NCBI RefSeq assembly: GCF_011764565.1
Contig: NZ_AP022871.1
Coordinates: 4,712,320-4,776,319, forward strand
Reading direction: 5' to 3'
Length of the DNA: 64,000 nucleotides
From: Phytohabitans suffuscus
GTDB taxonomy: Bacteria; Actinomycetota; Actinomycetes; Mycobacteriales; Micromonosporaceae
In this document: one piece after another, positions 39,988 through 49,964 of the stretch
How the letters are laid out: each line of letters begins with the position of its first letter
How positions within the stretch are numbered: position 1 is the stretch's first letter
Notes under the pieces: generated by a model
Told to the model about the DNA's origin: nothing
Databases searched by the model: none
The model's input: the letters and a program-made list of their open reading frames with translations, nothing else
Position numbers and translations under genes: made by a program

Positions 39988-41304
39988 GTGGTCGCCATCG
40001 CCACCGACCGGCTGACAAAGGTGTTTCCCGACGGCACCGTCGCGGTCGACGAGGTGACCATCGAGGCTGCGTCCGGCGAGTTCCTCGTGCTGCTCGGGCC
40101 GACCGGGTGCGGCAAGTCCACGATCCTGCGCCTGGTCGCCGGGCTGGAAGAGGAGACCAGCGGCCACGTGCTGATCGACGGCCGGGTGGTCGACCGCCTC
40201 AGCGCCAAGGAGCGGCGGGTCGCGATGGTCTTCCAGGACTACGCGCTCTATCCACACCTGACAGTCGCGCAAAACATCGGCTTTCCGCTGCGCGCCGGCT
40301 ACGAGGCGTCCGCCGGGACCGAGTCGCGGGTGGCCGAGGTGGCCGAGCACCTAGGCGTCCACGACCTGCTGCACCGGCTGCCCGGCCACCTCTCCGGCGG
40401 GCAGCGCCAGCGGGTGGCGATGGCTCGGGCGATCGTGCGCAAGCCGCAGGCGTTCCTGCTCGACGAGCCACTGTCCAATCTCGACGCCGGCCTGCGCGCG
40501 GAGCTTCGCGCCGACGTGGCCGGGCTGGCCCGCCGGCTCGGCGTCACCACGCTCTACGTGACGCACGACCAGACCGAGGCGATGACGATGGCCGACCGGG
40601 TGGCGGTGCTGCGCCGTGGCGTGCTCCAGCAGGTCGGCCCGCCCGCCGAGGTCTACGGCGATCCGGCCACGCTGTTCGTCGCCGCGTTCCTCGGCACGCC
40701 CCGCACCAACCTGCTGCAGGGCGCCATCTACGTCGAGCCCGAGCGCACCGTGATCGACCTCGGGTCGCAGCTGCTGGAGCTTCCGCCCAGCGACGCGCTC
40801 GCCCACCACCACAACGACCGGGTCACCGTCGCCGTCCGCGCCGACGCGCTCCAGCCCGTGCCCGACGGCAGCGCACAGGGGCCGTTCCTGCGCGGCGAGG
40901 TGCGGCTGGTGGAAAATCTCGGCCACGAGGCGCTTGTGCACCTCGACACCGGCATCGTGCCCACGCCGATCGAGGAGTCGCGGCTGGAGCACCCGGACAC
41001 CGGCCAGCACCTGGCCGACGTGATCGCCGAGGATCCGCCGGTGGGGCGCCCGTTCCGGCAGGCGCTGGCCCGCATGATGCCGCACGCCCGGCAGGAGTCG
41101 CCGGGCCCCGCGACCGCCCGCACCGAGTATGGTTTTTACCCCGTCTACGACGCCGAGCTCTCCGACCAGCCGCCCCTCGGCGACGTGGTCGTCCGCGTGC
41201 CGGCCCCGGTGCTGCCCCGCCGCGGCGAGCCGATGACCGTCCGGGTCGACGTCGACAGGCTGATGCTCTTCGACCGCGGCGGCCACCGCATCCGCACCAG
41301 CTGA
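39988..41304 (+). CDS. ABC sugar-transporter type ATPase (UgpC/MsiK-like)
   Basis: The 438-residue ATPase of the carbohydrate-uptake class has Walker A GPTGCGKST, signature LSGGQRQRVAMARA, Walker B FLLDEPLSNLDA and a C-terminal TOBE-type regulatory half that is longer than usual. The GTG at 39988 has GGAGG eight bases upstream, better than the GTG at 39979. No permease or binding-protein gene is adjacent, so like MsiK it may serve several distant sugar importers, plausibly for chito-oligosaccharides given the next gene. Confidence 0.88.
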   Translation: MVAIATDRLTKVFPDGTVAVDEVTIEAASGEFLVLLGPTGCGKSTILRLVAGLEEETSGHVLIDGRVVDRLSAKERRVAMVFQDYALYPHLTVAQNIGFPLRAGYEASAGTESRVAEVAEHLGVHDLLHRLPGHLSGGQRQRVAMARAIVRKPQAFLLDEPLSNLDAGLRAELRADVAGLARRLGVTTLYVTHDQTEAMTMADRVAVLRRGVLQQVGPPAEVYGDPATLFVAAFLGTPRTNLLQGAIYVEPERTVIDLGSQLLELPPSDALAHHHNDRVTVAVRADALQPVPDGSAQGPFLRGEVRLVENLGHEALVHLDTGIVPTPIEESRLEHPDTGQHLADVIAEDPPVGRPFRQALARMMPHARQESPGPATARTEYGFYPVYDAELSDQPPLGDVVVRVPAPVLPRRGEPMTVRVDVDRLMLFDRGGHRIRTS

Positions 41305-41310
41305 GCCGGG

Positions 41311-41330
41311 GCCGCCGAAAAACAGGCGGC
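41311..41330 (+). terminator. Small hairpin after ABC ATPase gene
   Basis: GCCGCC and GGCGGC flank an A-rich 8-base loop seven bases past the stop codon, upstream of the chitinase promoter. Confidence 0.5.
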
Positions 41331-41348
41331 AAAGAACAGGCCAGCCTC

Positions 41349-41377
41349 TTTACAAAAACTGTTAAGAGTCTTAATAA
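41349..41377 (+). promoter_or_regulatory. Chitinase promoter with palindrome in spacer
   Basis: A -35 TTTACA (41349-41354) and -10 TAATAA (41372-41377) are separated by exactly 17 bases. A perfect palindrome TTAAGAGTCTTAA overlaps the spacer and -10. The same layout occurs before the second chitinase (62344-62372), so both are probably controlled by one regulator. Confidence 0.72.
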
Positions 41378-41404
41378 TTGGCCATCCTTCGATGGGAGGC
41401 CGCA

Positions 41405-42951
41405 GTGACCCGGACCCGTACCCTCATCACCGCCCTGGCCGCGGGCGTCCTCGCCGCGACGGCCGCGATCTGGCTGGCCCCGCGGCGTCGGCGGCCACGC
41501 CGACCGCCGTGTTCGTCAAGACTTCCGACTGGGGTTCTGGTTGGGAGGGCAAGTACACGATCACGAACGGTGGTTCGTCGACGATCACGTCGTGGGCGGT
41601 GGTGTTCGACCTGCCCGCCGGTACGACGGTGGGCACCTACTGGGATGCGTTGATGACCTCGTCGGGTCAGCGGTACACGTTTACGAACCGTTCGTGGAAT
41701 GGGACGCTCGCGCCGGGTCAGTCGGCGTCGTTCGGTTTTCTGGGCAGTGGTTCGGGTTCGCCGTTGAACTGCACGCTCAATGGCCAGCCGTGCGGGGGAG
41801 GCACGCCGCCGCCGACCGCGCCGCCGACCACGGCGCCGCCGACGACCGCCCCGCCGACCACCCGGCCACCGACCACCGCGCCGCCCACGACCCAGCCGCC
41901 CACCAGCCCGCCGCCCAACACCGGGCTCCCCAAGCACGCGCTGATCGGCTACCTGCACGCCAGCTTCGCCAACGGCTCCGGCTACGTGCGCATGGCCGAC
42001 GTCCCCGCCGACTGGGACATCGTCAACCTCGCGTTCGGCGAGCCGACGAGCGTCACCTCCGGTGACATCCGCTTCCGGCTCTGTCCGGCCAGCGAGTGCC
42101 CCAACGTCGAGTCGGAGGCCGAGTTCACCGCGGCCATCCGGGCCAAGCAGCAGCAGGGCAAGAAGGTACTCATCTCGATCGGCGGCCAGAACGGCCAGGT
42201 ACAGCTCACCACCACGGCCGCCCGCGACGCCTTCGTCAGCTCGGTCAGCGCGATCATCGACCGGTACGGGCTCAACGGGCTCGACATCGACTTCGAGGGC
42301 CACTCGCTGTCGCTCAACACCGGCGACACCGACTTCCGCAACCCCACCACACCGGTGATCGTCAACCTGATCTCCGCGATCCGCACGCTCAAGCAGCGGT
42401 ACGGCGCCGGCTTCATCCTCACGATGGCGCCCGAGACGTTCTTCGTGCAGCTCGGCTACCAGTACTACGGCTCAGGCCCGTGGGGCGGACAGGACCCCCG
42501 CGCCGGTTCGTACCTCCCCGTGATCTACGCGCTGCGCAACGACATCACCGTGCTGCACGTCCAGGACTACAACTCCGGGCCGATCATGGGGCTGGACAAC
42601 CAGTACCACACCATGGGCGGCGCCGACTTCCACATCGCGATGACCGACATGCTGCTGGCCGGCTTCCCGGTCGCGGGCAACACCGCCAACGTCTTCCCCG
42701 CCCTCCGCGAGGACCAGGTCGCGTTCGGCGCACCCTCGTCGGTGAGCGCCGGCAACGGCTACGTCGGCCCCGCCGGCATCCAGCAGGCGGTCAACTGCCT
42801 GGTGCGCGGGCAGAGCTGCGGCTCGTACACCCCACGCAGTGGCACCAACCCCAACTTCCGGGGCCTGATGACCTGGTCCATCAACTGGGACCGCTACTAC
42901 GGCTGGGAGTTTCGCAACAGCCACCGCCCGTTCCTGAACTCCCTGCCCTAG
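41405..42951 (+). CDS. Secreted GH18 chitinase with N-terminal CBM2, frameshifted
   Basis: The roughly 515-residue secreted enzyme has a signal peptide (TLITALAAGVLAATAAIWLAP), a CBM2 (SDWGSGWEGKYTITNGG ... CTLNGQPCGGG), a PTTAPPTT linker and a GH18 domain with catalytic GLDIDFEG (the DxxDxDxE motif). It cleaves chitin outside the cell. The frame shifts near 41481 at the signal cleavage site, where one G is missing; the paralogue at 62400 is intact there. The start is GTG at 41405 after GGGAGG. The CBM2 DNA is nearly identical to that of the paralogue, while the GH18 domains differ. Confidence 0.92.
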
Positions 42952-42964
42952 ACCTTGAGAGTTC

Positions 42965-43023
42965 GAGCTACCGCGACGTCCGCGGTGGTCCGGACCGTTG
43001 CTCCCGCGGCCTCACCCTCCGCG
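42965..43023 (-). repeat. Palindromic repeat A, copy 2 (one terminus truncated)
   Basis: This is the reverse-oriented copy of the element at 3635-3706. A flanking stretch ACCTTGAGAGTTC before it is shared with copy 3 (44807-44881) and begins right at the chitinase stop codon. Confidence 0.85.
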
Positions 43024-43038
43024 TCACACAACCCAACC

Positions 43039-43067
43039 GGGCTGGCGTCGCGAAGCGACGCCAGCCC
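43039..43067 (+). terminator. Terminator hairpin after chitinase gene
   Basis: GGGCTGGCGTCGC and GCGACGCCAGCCC form a perfect 13-bp stem with a three-base GAA loop, about 90 bases past the stop. Confidence 0.75.
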
Positions 43068-43103
43068 CACCCTTTCACCCGGTCGGGTGTCCCGGCCGGC
43101 GTT

Positions 43104-43159
43104 GATCAGGGACTTCGTGGGCGTGTCGGCCGGCGTGTTCCGCCATAAAGTCCCTGATC
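43104..43159. repeat. Inverted repeat GATCAGGGACTT
   Basis: GATCAGGGACTT at 43104-43115 is matched perfectly by its reverse complement at 43148-43159. It is a third type of palindrome in this repeat-rich region. Confidence 0.7.
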
Positions 43160-43481
43160 GACAGCAGTTCCTCGCCCGCGCAGGCGCGGTCAACCGTCAC
43201 TCACCCCGCCAGACGGACGGGGTTGGGCTCCGCAACGCGCAGGGCGAGGCCGCGGTGAGTGTCGTCTGTCGCGGCCGGGTCCGCGCATGCGACGGCGTCC
43301 CGCCCTGAAGTGCGGGAACGCACCCCAACGGTCCGGACCACGCGGACAGGGCGCGTGATCGTGGACCTGAAATCACCCGGTCTGTCGTCATTGGTCAGCT
43401 GACCGTGACGGCAGTTACTCCTGTGGGGCAGCTCGCGTTCACGATCACACCCAGAACCGATCCCTCAGGTCTGGTGACAAG

Positions 43482-43533
43482 CGGACAAATCAGCAGAAAG
43501 CAGCCGTCCATACAGGTCGCAGCGGACGGACCC
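43482..43533 (+). repeat. Composite repeat B, partial copy
   Basis: The stretch GCGGACAAATCAGCAGAAAG and what follows match the right half of composite repeat B (44048-44202) imperfectly. Confidence 0.55.
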
Positions 43534-44047
43534 GCACCCTGGCCTCGGAAGGTCTAGGGAGCTTACGGGGTTGAGGTGGTCTGGGCCGTCCGAGGTGCCG
43601 GAGGCCCGTGGGTTTGTCGGTCGGGGCGGCGGTGTCGACGGCGCGGACTGTCGAACCGCTCGGTTTGCCGTGCCCGGGACCGCTGGCGGAGCGGCAGATG
43701 CCTTGATCGATGGCAGTGCTGGCTGTCCGTGGTGAAGTGCCGCCCCTGGAGGACTTTGCTGGCTAATTGAGGCAGGCCCATGACCTGCCGAAATGTCCGC
43801 CTGGTGGCCGTTTGCCCGCTGATTCCGGGTGAATGGTCACCGCGCCGGCCGCCCCTTTTCCGTGGTCGAGGTTCTGGGATCGGCTCGGGTGTGGATCGTG
43901 GTAGCTGGCTGTTGTTGTAGGTGCGGCTGTGTACCACGATCTGCCGGGAGTCAGCCGTCGTCGATGTCGATCAAGGCCCTACGGGCCTCGATCTCGGGAC
44001 GGGTTCGGCCCGGCGTCGCCGGTCACCGTCAGATCCGCGAGGTCCCA

Positions 44048-44202
44048 GCGGATCGTGGTATGAAACTGCCCCAGAGGGGCGGATCCGTACCACGATCCGC
44101 TGAAAGTCCGTGCGCGTGGACCATGAGCCGTGGTCTCGGACCCCGCGTTCGGCGGACAGATCGTCAGAAAGCAGCCAGCCGCACAGGCCATTGTGGACAG
44201 AC
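44048..44202 (+). repeat. Composite intergenic repeat B, copy 1
   Basis: A 13-bp perfect inverted repeat (GCGGATCGTGGTA at 44048, TACCACGATCCGC ending 44100) is followed by about 50 bases and then a conserved block ending GTGGACAGAC. The same order occurs in reverse at 56867-56998 and imperfectly at 44507-44600. Confidence 0.8.
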
Positions 44203-44506
44203 CCTGAGTCTGAGGGATCCCTGGAGAGACGCGGCGGCGATCCGGCGGCCGGAGACGCGCGTATCAGCGATTCTCCTGGCCACGTTTCCGCAGGTCACAG
44301 CAATCCTCGAATTCGCCAGCAGAGTCCTGGAGGGGCAATTTCTCGTCACGGACGCGGTCGGGCGCGGTGTGGGCTGCGTGGATCAAGGAGGCGAGGTGTG
44401 GCGACGGCGTGGTCATGCTCTTGGTGGTCGAGGTCGTAGCGTCCGTGTGCCCGCTTTTCGTCGCGGGATGGGGTCCTGGGTCGCTGGTCGGGTCCGGGAT
44501 CGCGGC

Positions 44507-44600
44507 GAATCGTGGTACGAAACCGCCCGCGGACTATGAGCTCTGGTCCCGGAGGTTGCGGTCGGCGGACAAGTCATCAGAAGGCGGTGCGCGACCCAGA
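44507..44600 (+). repeat. Composite repeat B, diverged copy
   Basis: ATCGTGGTACGAAACCGCCC is followed by GGCGGACAAGTCATCAGAAG at the spacing seen in copy 1. The right arm of the palindrome is lost. Confidence 0.65.
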
Positions 44601-44623
44601 TCTTGACGATTTAGGGTCGAATA

Positions 44624-44781
44624 CGAGTCTTCTTCTTGGTTCTTGGCAGTCTTGCGTCAAGTCGCCGGTTTGGAGGACCGCGAAGCCTGCCTGCGCCGCC
44701 CGAGCTGTGGCTTCTGCGAGTTGGCGCGTCACTCGATGGGGGTATTGCGGGCGAGCGCCCGACAACCAAGAAGAAGACTCG
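44624..44781. mobile_element. MITE-like unit with 18-bp inverted ends
   Basis: CGAGTCTTCTTCTTGGTT (44624-44641) has its exact reverse complement at 44764-44781. The 122-base interior has no credible gene, and no clear target duplication is visible. It directly precedes repeat A copy 3. It could equally be a large stable hairpin. Confidence 0.45.
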
Positions 44782-44806
44782 AAAGCGCTCATGACCTTGA
44801 GAGTTC

Positions 44807-44881
44807 GAGCTACCGCGATGTCCGCGGAGGGTGAGGCTGCGGGAGCAACGGTCTGGACCACGACGGAGATCGCGGTAGCTC
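44807..44881 (+). repeat. Palindromic repeat A, copy 3 (full, diverged)
   Basis: Both termini (GAGCTACCGCGATGTCCGCGG and its counterpart ending GGTAGCTC) and the centre GGGAGCAACGGTCTGGACC are present. It lies just downstream of the Ser/Thr kinase gene. Confidence 0.85.
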
Positions 44882-44919
44882 TAGGTTTGATCTTTCCGGG
44901 CTACGGCGCCGGGGCCCTT

Positions 44920-46400
44920 CTAGGCGGCCGTGGCCAGGCGGGCGAGTGAGGCGTCGAGGGCGTCGCCGTAGGCGCGGTCGATGGAGCCCTCCAGGACGCG
45001 TTGGGCGACCTTGGTGCGGAGCTCGGCGACCGGGCCGGTGAGGTCCACCGGGCCGGTGGCCAGCTTGGTCTCCAGGCTGTGCACCAGGTTGTCGAGGTCC
45101 TGGCCCGCGTCGCTGCGGATCGCGCCCTCGGCGACGCCGTTGTCGATCAGGCGGTCGATCTCGGCGATCACCTCGCGCACCGACGGTGGCCGGGTGGGTG
45201 GCGTGACCGGGGTCGAGGCCGGCGGCGGCGCGAGCGGCGCGGCCTCCGCCGAGGGTGTGGCGGCGGGGGTCTGCGGCGCCGGCGTGGGTGGCGCGGGCGC
45301 CGTCGTGTGCGTGGCTCCGCTGGGCGGTTGCGCCGGGTCGCTCAGTGACATCCCCAGGAGTACCGCCGCCGTGAGCGCCACCGCGGCGGCGCCCACCGTC
45401 AGCGCGAGCCGGGCGTGGCGCGAGCGGCGGTGCGAGGGGCCCACTCGGGTCCCACCTCGGACGGCAGCTTCACCTCCGGGGGCGGCGGGGGACCTTCCAC
45501 CGTCGGCAGGGTGACCGTCGGCGACAGCATGGTGGCGGCCTGCGGGTCGGCCGGGAGCAGCTGGTCGCGCAGCACCTCACCGACCTGGTGCGCGGTCGGC
45601 CGCTGGCGCGGGTTGCGCGACAGGCACCGGAAGCAGATGTCGGCCACCGCCGGCGGCAGGCCCGGCACCCCGACCAGCCGGGGCACCTCGGGATCCTTCA
45701 GCGCCTCGGTCAGGTCTTCCCAGGTGTCGGCCGGGTACGGCGGGTGCCCGGTCAGCGTCTCGAAGAGCAGCACCCCGAGGCAGTACGCGTCGGTGGCCGG
45801 CTGCGCGGGCGTGCCGTCGAGCCGCTCGGGCGCCACGTACGCCGGGGTGCCGAACGTGTCGCCCTCCTCGTCTTCGTCGGGCGCCCCGATGTGCGTGGCG
45901 ATGCCGAAGTCGAGCACCTTGGCGCCGACCGGGGTCATCATGATGTTGGAGGGCGTGACATCGCGGTGGACGATGCCGAGGCGGTGCGCGGCGGCCAGGG
46001 CCTCGGCCACCTGGGCGCAGATCTCGACCGCCTCCGGCCACGGCAGCGGCCCCTCGGTCAGCCGCGCCTCCAGCTCCTCGCCGGAGAGCAGCTCCATCAC
46101 CACGAAGGCGGTGACCGTACCGTCCGGCGCGATCTCCTCGCCGTAGTCGTGGACCGCGGTCACGTGCGGGTGTACGAGCTGGGCGGCGGCCCGAGCCTCC
46201 TCGCGCACCATGTCGCGAAACTTGGCGTCGGCGGCCAGCGACGGCGCGAGCACCTTGACCGCGACGACCCGGTCGAGCACCTCGTCGCGGGCGCGCCAGA
46301 TGAGCGACATGCCACCCGCACCGATGTTGTCGATCAGGCGGTAGCGCCGGGCGAGCAGGCCACCCGGCTGCAGGGGTGCCGTCATCTGCGGCGTTGCCAT
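44920..46400 (-). CDS. Membrane Ser/Thr protein kinase (PknB-like), frameshifted
   Basis: The roughly 490-residue protein has an N-terminal Hanks-type kinase domain: IGAGGMSLIWRARDE (P-loop), VAVKVL, HRDVTPSNIMM, DFGIA and GTPAYVAPERL. A single TM (LALTVGAAAVALTAAVLLGM) follows, then a Pro/Ala/Thr linker and a helical extracellular domain with no PASTA repeats. Kinase and TM parts are in different frames; one C appears lost near 45449. Repair gives VGPRVGPSHRRSRHARLALTV, a usual juxtamembrane sequence. The ATG at 46400 is the best start. It would phosphorylate cytoplasmic targets in response to an external cue; an FHA-protein gene lies 5 kb away. Confidence 0.9.
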
Positions 46401-46568
46401 CGTTGTCGCACCTGCCTGGGGGTGGGGAGGTCGTATCAGGCTCCGTGAATCCAGTCTCGCTGTCAACGGCGTCTCAGCCAGACCTGACCGTCGTCACCCG
46501 GCGCCACGACGCGCCGCGAAGCGCGTACGGACCGACCGCGAAGCGCGTACCGGACCGGCCGTGCCACC

Positions 46569-47414
46569 ATGAACAACATGGTCAGCGGCCCGGTGGCGTT
46601 CGTGCTCGGCGGTGGCGGAGTGCTTGGCGCCGTCGAGGTCGGCATGCTCCGCGCGCTCTTCCGGGCCGGGATCCGCCCCGATCTCGTGCTCGGCACCTCC
46701 ATCGGTGCGGTAAACGGCGCCCTTGTGGCGGCCGAACCCACCGGGTCGGTCACCGACCGGCTCGTCCGCTTGTGGGCTTCCCCCGAGGCGAGCGAGGTGT
46801 ACGGCGACTCGGTCGCCCGGCAACTGCGCCGCTTCGCCGCCCGCACCCACCTGCACTCGCCCCGCCCGCTGCGCCGCCTGCTGGAGCGCGAGCTCGGCGA
46901 GGGGACCCGGTTCGACGAGCTGAAGGTGCCGTTCCGGTGCTGCGCCGCGAGCATCGAGCGGGCGGCCGAGCACTGGTTCGAGAGCGGGCCCGTGGTCGAC
47001 GCCGTGCTCGCCTCCGCGGCCGTGCCCGGACTGCTGCCGCCCGCCGAGGTCAACGGTGAGCACTTCGTCGACGGCGGCATCGTCAACTCGATCCCGGTCG
47101 GCGAGGCGGTGGCGGCCGGGGCCAAGCAGGTCTTCGTGCTCCAGGTGGGTCGCGTCGAGCGCCCGCTCAGCCCGCCGCGCCGGCCCTGGGAGGTGGCGCA
47201 GGTGGCGTTCGAGATCGCCCGGCGGCACCGCTTCGCCCGCGAGATGGCCGCGCTGCCCGACGACGTCGACGTGCACGTGCTGCCCACCGGGGGCGGTGAG
47301 CCGCGCGACGACACCCCGTGGGCCTACCGCGACCGGGCCGCGGTGGGGCGCCGGATCAGCCGGGCGTACACGGCCTCCCGCCGCTACCTTCAGTCCTATG
47401 TGGAGGGCAGCTGA
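46569..47414 (+). CDS. Patatin-like phospholipase
   Basis: The 281-residue protein has the patatin signature: oxyanion GGGGVLGAVEVG, nucleophile elbow GTSIGAVNG (GxSxG) and the catalytic Asp in VDGGIVNSIPVG. It lacks a signal peptide, so it probably acts on lipids from the cytoplasmic side. Its stop overlaps the start of an acyltransferase gene by one base (TGATG). The pair could remodel membrane phospholipids by deacylation and reacylation. Confidence 0.92.
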   Translation: MNNMVSGPVAFVLGGGGVLGAVEVGMLRALFRAGIRPDLVLGTSIGAVNGALVAAEPTGSVTDRLVRLWASPEASEVYGDSVARQLRRFAARTHLHSPRPLRRLLERELGEGTRFDELKVPFRCCAASIERAAEHWFESGPVVDAVLASAAVPGLLPPAEVNGEHFVDGGIVNSIPVGEAVAAGAKQVFVLQVGRVERPLSPPRRPWEVAQVAFEIARRHRFAREMAALPDDVDVHVLPTGGGEPRDDTPWAYRDRAAVGRRISRAYTASRRYLQSYVEGS

Positions 47415-48421
47415 TGCGGCTGCCGCCCCGGTGGGTGCGCCGGATCGTGCTCGGGCCGCTCGTGGTGGCGCTCGCCCTGTTCGCGGTGACGACGATTCCA
47501 CTGTGGCTGCTGCTCGCCGCGGCCGCCGCACCGCTGCTGCCCGGCCGGCTGCGCCTGCTCCGTCTCTTGTGGATAGTCGTGGTCTACCTGGTGTGGGACG
47601 CCATCGCGCTGATCACGCTCTTCACGCTGTGGCTGGCCTCCGGCTTCGGCTGGAAGGTGCGCTCGCCGGCCTTCCAGCGGGCGCACTACGTGCTGACCGG
47701 CCGCTTCCTGCGCGCGCTCTTCTGGCAGGGCCGGTGGGCGCTGCGGGTCAACATCGACGTGGTCGGCACCGACCCGGACACCGCCGCGCCCGGCCGGCCC
47801 GAGGTGGTGCTGTGCCGGCACGCCGGGCCCGGTGACTCGTTCATCCTGATCCAGGCGCTCGTCAACTGGTACCACCGGGAGCCGCGCATCGTCCTCAAGG
47901 ACACGCTCCAGTGGGATCCCGCCATCGACGTGATGCTCAACCGGCTGCCCAACCGTTTCATCGCGCCGGGGCGGACGGCGGGAGACTCCATCGAGGCACA
48001 GATCGGCCATCTGGCCACCGGGCTGGACGACAACGACGTTCTGGTCATCTTTCCGGAGGGTGGCAACTTCACCCCACGCCGTCGCATACGGGCCATCGAG
48101 CGCCTGCGCGCCCGCGGGCACGTGGAGATGGCGGCTCGGGCCGAGCGCATGCGAAACGTTCTCGCGCCACAGCCCGGTGGCATGCTCGCCGCGCTCGACG
48201 CCGCACCTGACGCGGGCGTGATCTTCGTGGCCCACACCGGGCTCGACCGCATGTTGACGGTCGCCGATATCTGGCGCGAGCTGCCGATGGACAAACGCCT
48301 GGTCATGCGCTTCTGGTCGGTGCCGCCGGAGGAGGTGCCGGCGGACCGCGAAGAGCGGATCGCGTGGCTGTACGACTGGTGGGCCCGGATCGACAAGTGG
48401 ATCGAAACGTATCGCGTGTAA
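47414..48421 (+). CDS. PlsC-like acyltransferase
   Basis: The 335-residue protein has N-terminal membrane segments (about 12-70) and the acyltransferase motifs CRHAGPGDSF (HX4D) and IFPEGGNF. It belongs to the glycerolipid acyltransferase superfamily, in a subgroup longer than standard PlsC. The ATG at 47414 overlaps the patatin stop, so the two are translationally coupled. Confidence 0.88.
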   Translation: MRLPPRWVRRIVLGPLVVALALFAVTTIPLWLLLAAAAAPLLPGRLRLLRLLWIVVVYLVWDAIALITLFTLWLASGFGWKVRSPAFQRAHYVLTGRFLRALFWQGRWALRVNIDVVGTDPDTAAPGRPEVVLCRHAGPGDSFILIQALVNWYHREPRIVLKDTLQWDPAIDVMLNRLPNRFIAPGRTAGDSIEAQIGHLATGLDDNDVLVIFPEGGNFTPRRRIRAIERLRARGHVEMAARAERMRNVLAPQPGGMLAALDAAPDAGVIFVAHTGLDRMLTVADIWRELPMDKRLVMRFWSVPPEEVPADREERIAWLYDWWARIDKWIETYRV

Positions 48422-48446
48422 CGCGCCTCGCGTATGGTGTCCGCCC

Positions 48447-48767
48447 GTGGAGCAGATCTGTCTGGTAACGACGGTGGTGGACGCGCGGTCGGTGGCCGAC
48501 GTCCTCGCCGCTTCCGCCGTCGCCGGGCGACTCGCGGCCGCCGCTCGGGTCTCCGGCCCGGTGGACAGCACGTACTGGTGGGACGGCCGCGTCGAAACCG
48601 CGCAGGAGTGGTCGGTCCAGTTCAAGACCGCGCCGGACCGCCTCGCCGCGCTCGTCGACCACGTTCGTGTGGCCCATCCGTATGACGTCCCCGAGATCCT
48701 CGTCGCCACCGTCGGTAGCGGCAATCCCGACTACCACTCCTGGGTCTTCGACCAGACCCGCCACTGA
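48447..48767 (+). CDS. cutA: CutA1 family divalent-cation tolerance protein
   Basis: The 106-residue protein is a small trimeric ferredoxin-like CutA1. The family pattern is clear: CLVTTVVDA, TYWWDGRVETAQEW, FKTAPDRL and HPYDVPEIL. It starts with GTG at 48447, 26 bases after the acyltransferase gene, and is followed by a hairpin. Confidence 0.93.
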   Translation: MEQICLVTTVVDARSVADVLAASAVAGRLAAAARVSGPVDSTYWWDGRVETAQEWSVQFKTAPDRLAALVDHVRVAHPYDVPEILVATVGSGNPDYHSWVFDQTRH

Positions 48768-48771
48768 CCCT

Positions 48772-48791
48772 TAGGGGTAGCGTTACCCCTA
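48772..48791 (+). terminator. Terminator hairpin after cutA
   Basis: TAGGGGTA and TACCCCTA form a perfect 8-bp stem with a 4-base loop, five bases past the stop. Confidence 0.7.
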
Positions 48792-48903
48792 CCCCACTTA
48801 CGGGGGTTCCCAGGGTTACCGATCGCGGGCACAATGCGGAGACTTGTCTTCATGGCGCCTCGCCGACCCGTCGGGGCGAAAGCCCTACGAGGTGAGGAGA
48901 GGT

Positions 48904-49925
48904 ATGTCGGTCGGTGTGTTGGCGGAGCCTGCCCGAAAACGAGGCAGTGACTACGCGCAGTTGTCGAAGCGGGTAAACGCGGCGGGTCTGATGGCGCGCC
49001 GGCCAGGGTGGTACACGGCGAAGATCGCGTTCACCGCGGCGCTGTTCATCGGGGATGGGTCGCCTTCTTCATCGTGGGCAACTCGTGGTGGCAGCTGCTG
49101 GTGGGTGTGTTCCTCGCCGTCGCCACCACGCAGGTGGCGTTTCTCGGGCACGACGCGGGCCACCGCCAGATGTTCCGCACCCGCCGCCCGAGCGAGGTGA
49201 CCGGCCTCATCGCGGGCAACCTGGCCACCGGCCTCAGCTACGGCTGGTGGATGGACAAGCACACCCGCCACCACGCCAACCCCAACCACGAAGACGAAGA
49301 CCCCGACGTGGGTGCCGGTGCTCTGGTGTGGACACAGGAGCAGGCGTTGCAGCGCCGCGGTTTCGGCCGTTGGCTCGCCCGCTGGCAGGCATACCTCTTC
49401 TTCCCGCTGCTCACGCTCGAAGGTCTCAACCTGCACTACGCGAGCTTCCGGGCGCTGAAGGACACGCCCATGCGGCACCGGCGGCTGGAGGCGGTGCTAC
49501 TGGTGGTGCACCTGGCCGTGTACCTCGGCGTGGTCTTCACGGTCCTCTCGCCCGGACTGGCGCTGCTGTTCATCGCCGTCCACCAAGGACTGTGGGGTGT
49601 CTACATGGGATGCTCGTTCGCCCCCAACCACAAGGGCATGCCGATGCTCACCGCCGAAGACGACCTCGACTACCTGCGCAAGCAGGTGCTCACCTCGCGC
49701 AACGTGCGGGGCGGGCGGGTCGTCGACTTCACGCTGGGCGGCCTCAACTACCAGATCGAGCACCACCTCTTCCCGAGCATGCCGCGGCCCAACCTCCGCA
49801 AGGTCCAGCCGATCGTCCGCGAGTTCTGCACCGAGCGGGGCATCGCCTACGAGGAGACCAGCTTGGTCGACTCGTACGGCCAGGCGCTGCGACACCTCCA
49901 CGAAGCAGGTAACCCACCGCGCTGA
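48904..49925 (+). CDS. Membrane fatty acid desaturase, frameshifted
   Basis: The roughly 340-residue di-iron membrane desaturase has three histidine boxes: HDAGH, HTRHH and QIEHHLFP. The first 50 residues (MSVGVLAEPARKRGSDYAQL ... FTAALFIG) are in one frame and the remainder in another. One G is missing from GGGG near 49052, and repair gives FIGGWVAFFIVG. GGTGAGGAGAGG precedes the ATG at 48904. It introduces a double bond into fatty acyl chains of membrane lipids. Confidence 0.92.
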
Positions 49926-49964
49926 GCTGCCGCGCGGCGCCGCCCGGTGCGGGAGGATGGGGCC

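Larger units (their letters stand above)
42952..44919. other. Gene-free, repeat-filled intergenic region
   Basis: No reading frame in these two kilobases shows a plausible start, codon pattern or known domain. It contains palindromic repeat A copies, at least two copies of composite repeat B, several long inverted repeats and a MITE-like unit with 18-bp ends. It lies between the chitinase gene and the Ser/Thr kinase gene. Confidence 0.75.

Noticed and set aside
43563..44861. Several 60-236-codon open frames in the repeat-rich region
   Set aside because: They run through palindromic repeats, have no conserved motifs and no consistent strand or start.
48792..48903. Possible riboswitch in the leader of the desaturase gene
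   Set aside because: The leader has some G/C pairing but no pattern I can match to a known riboswitch class.
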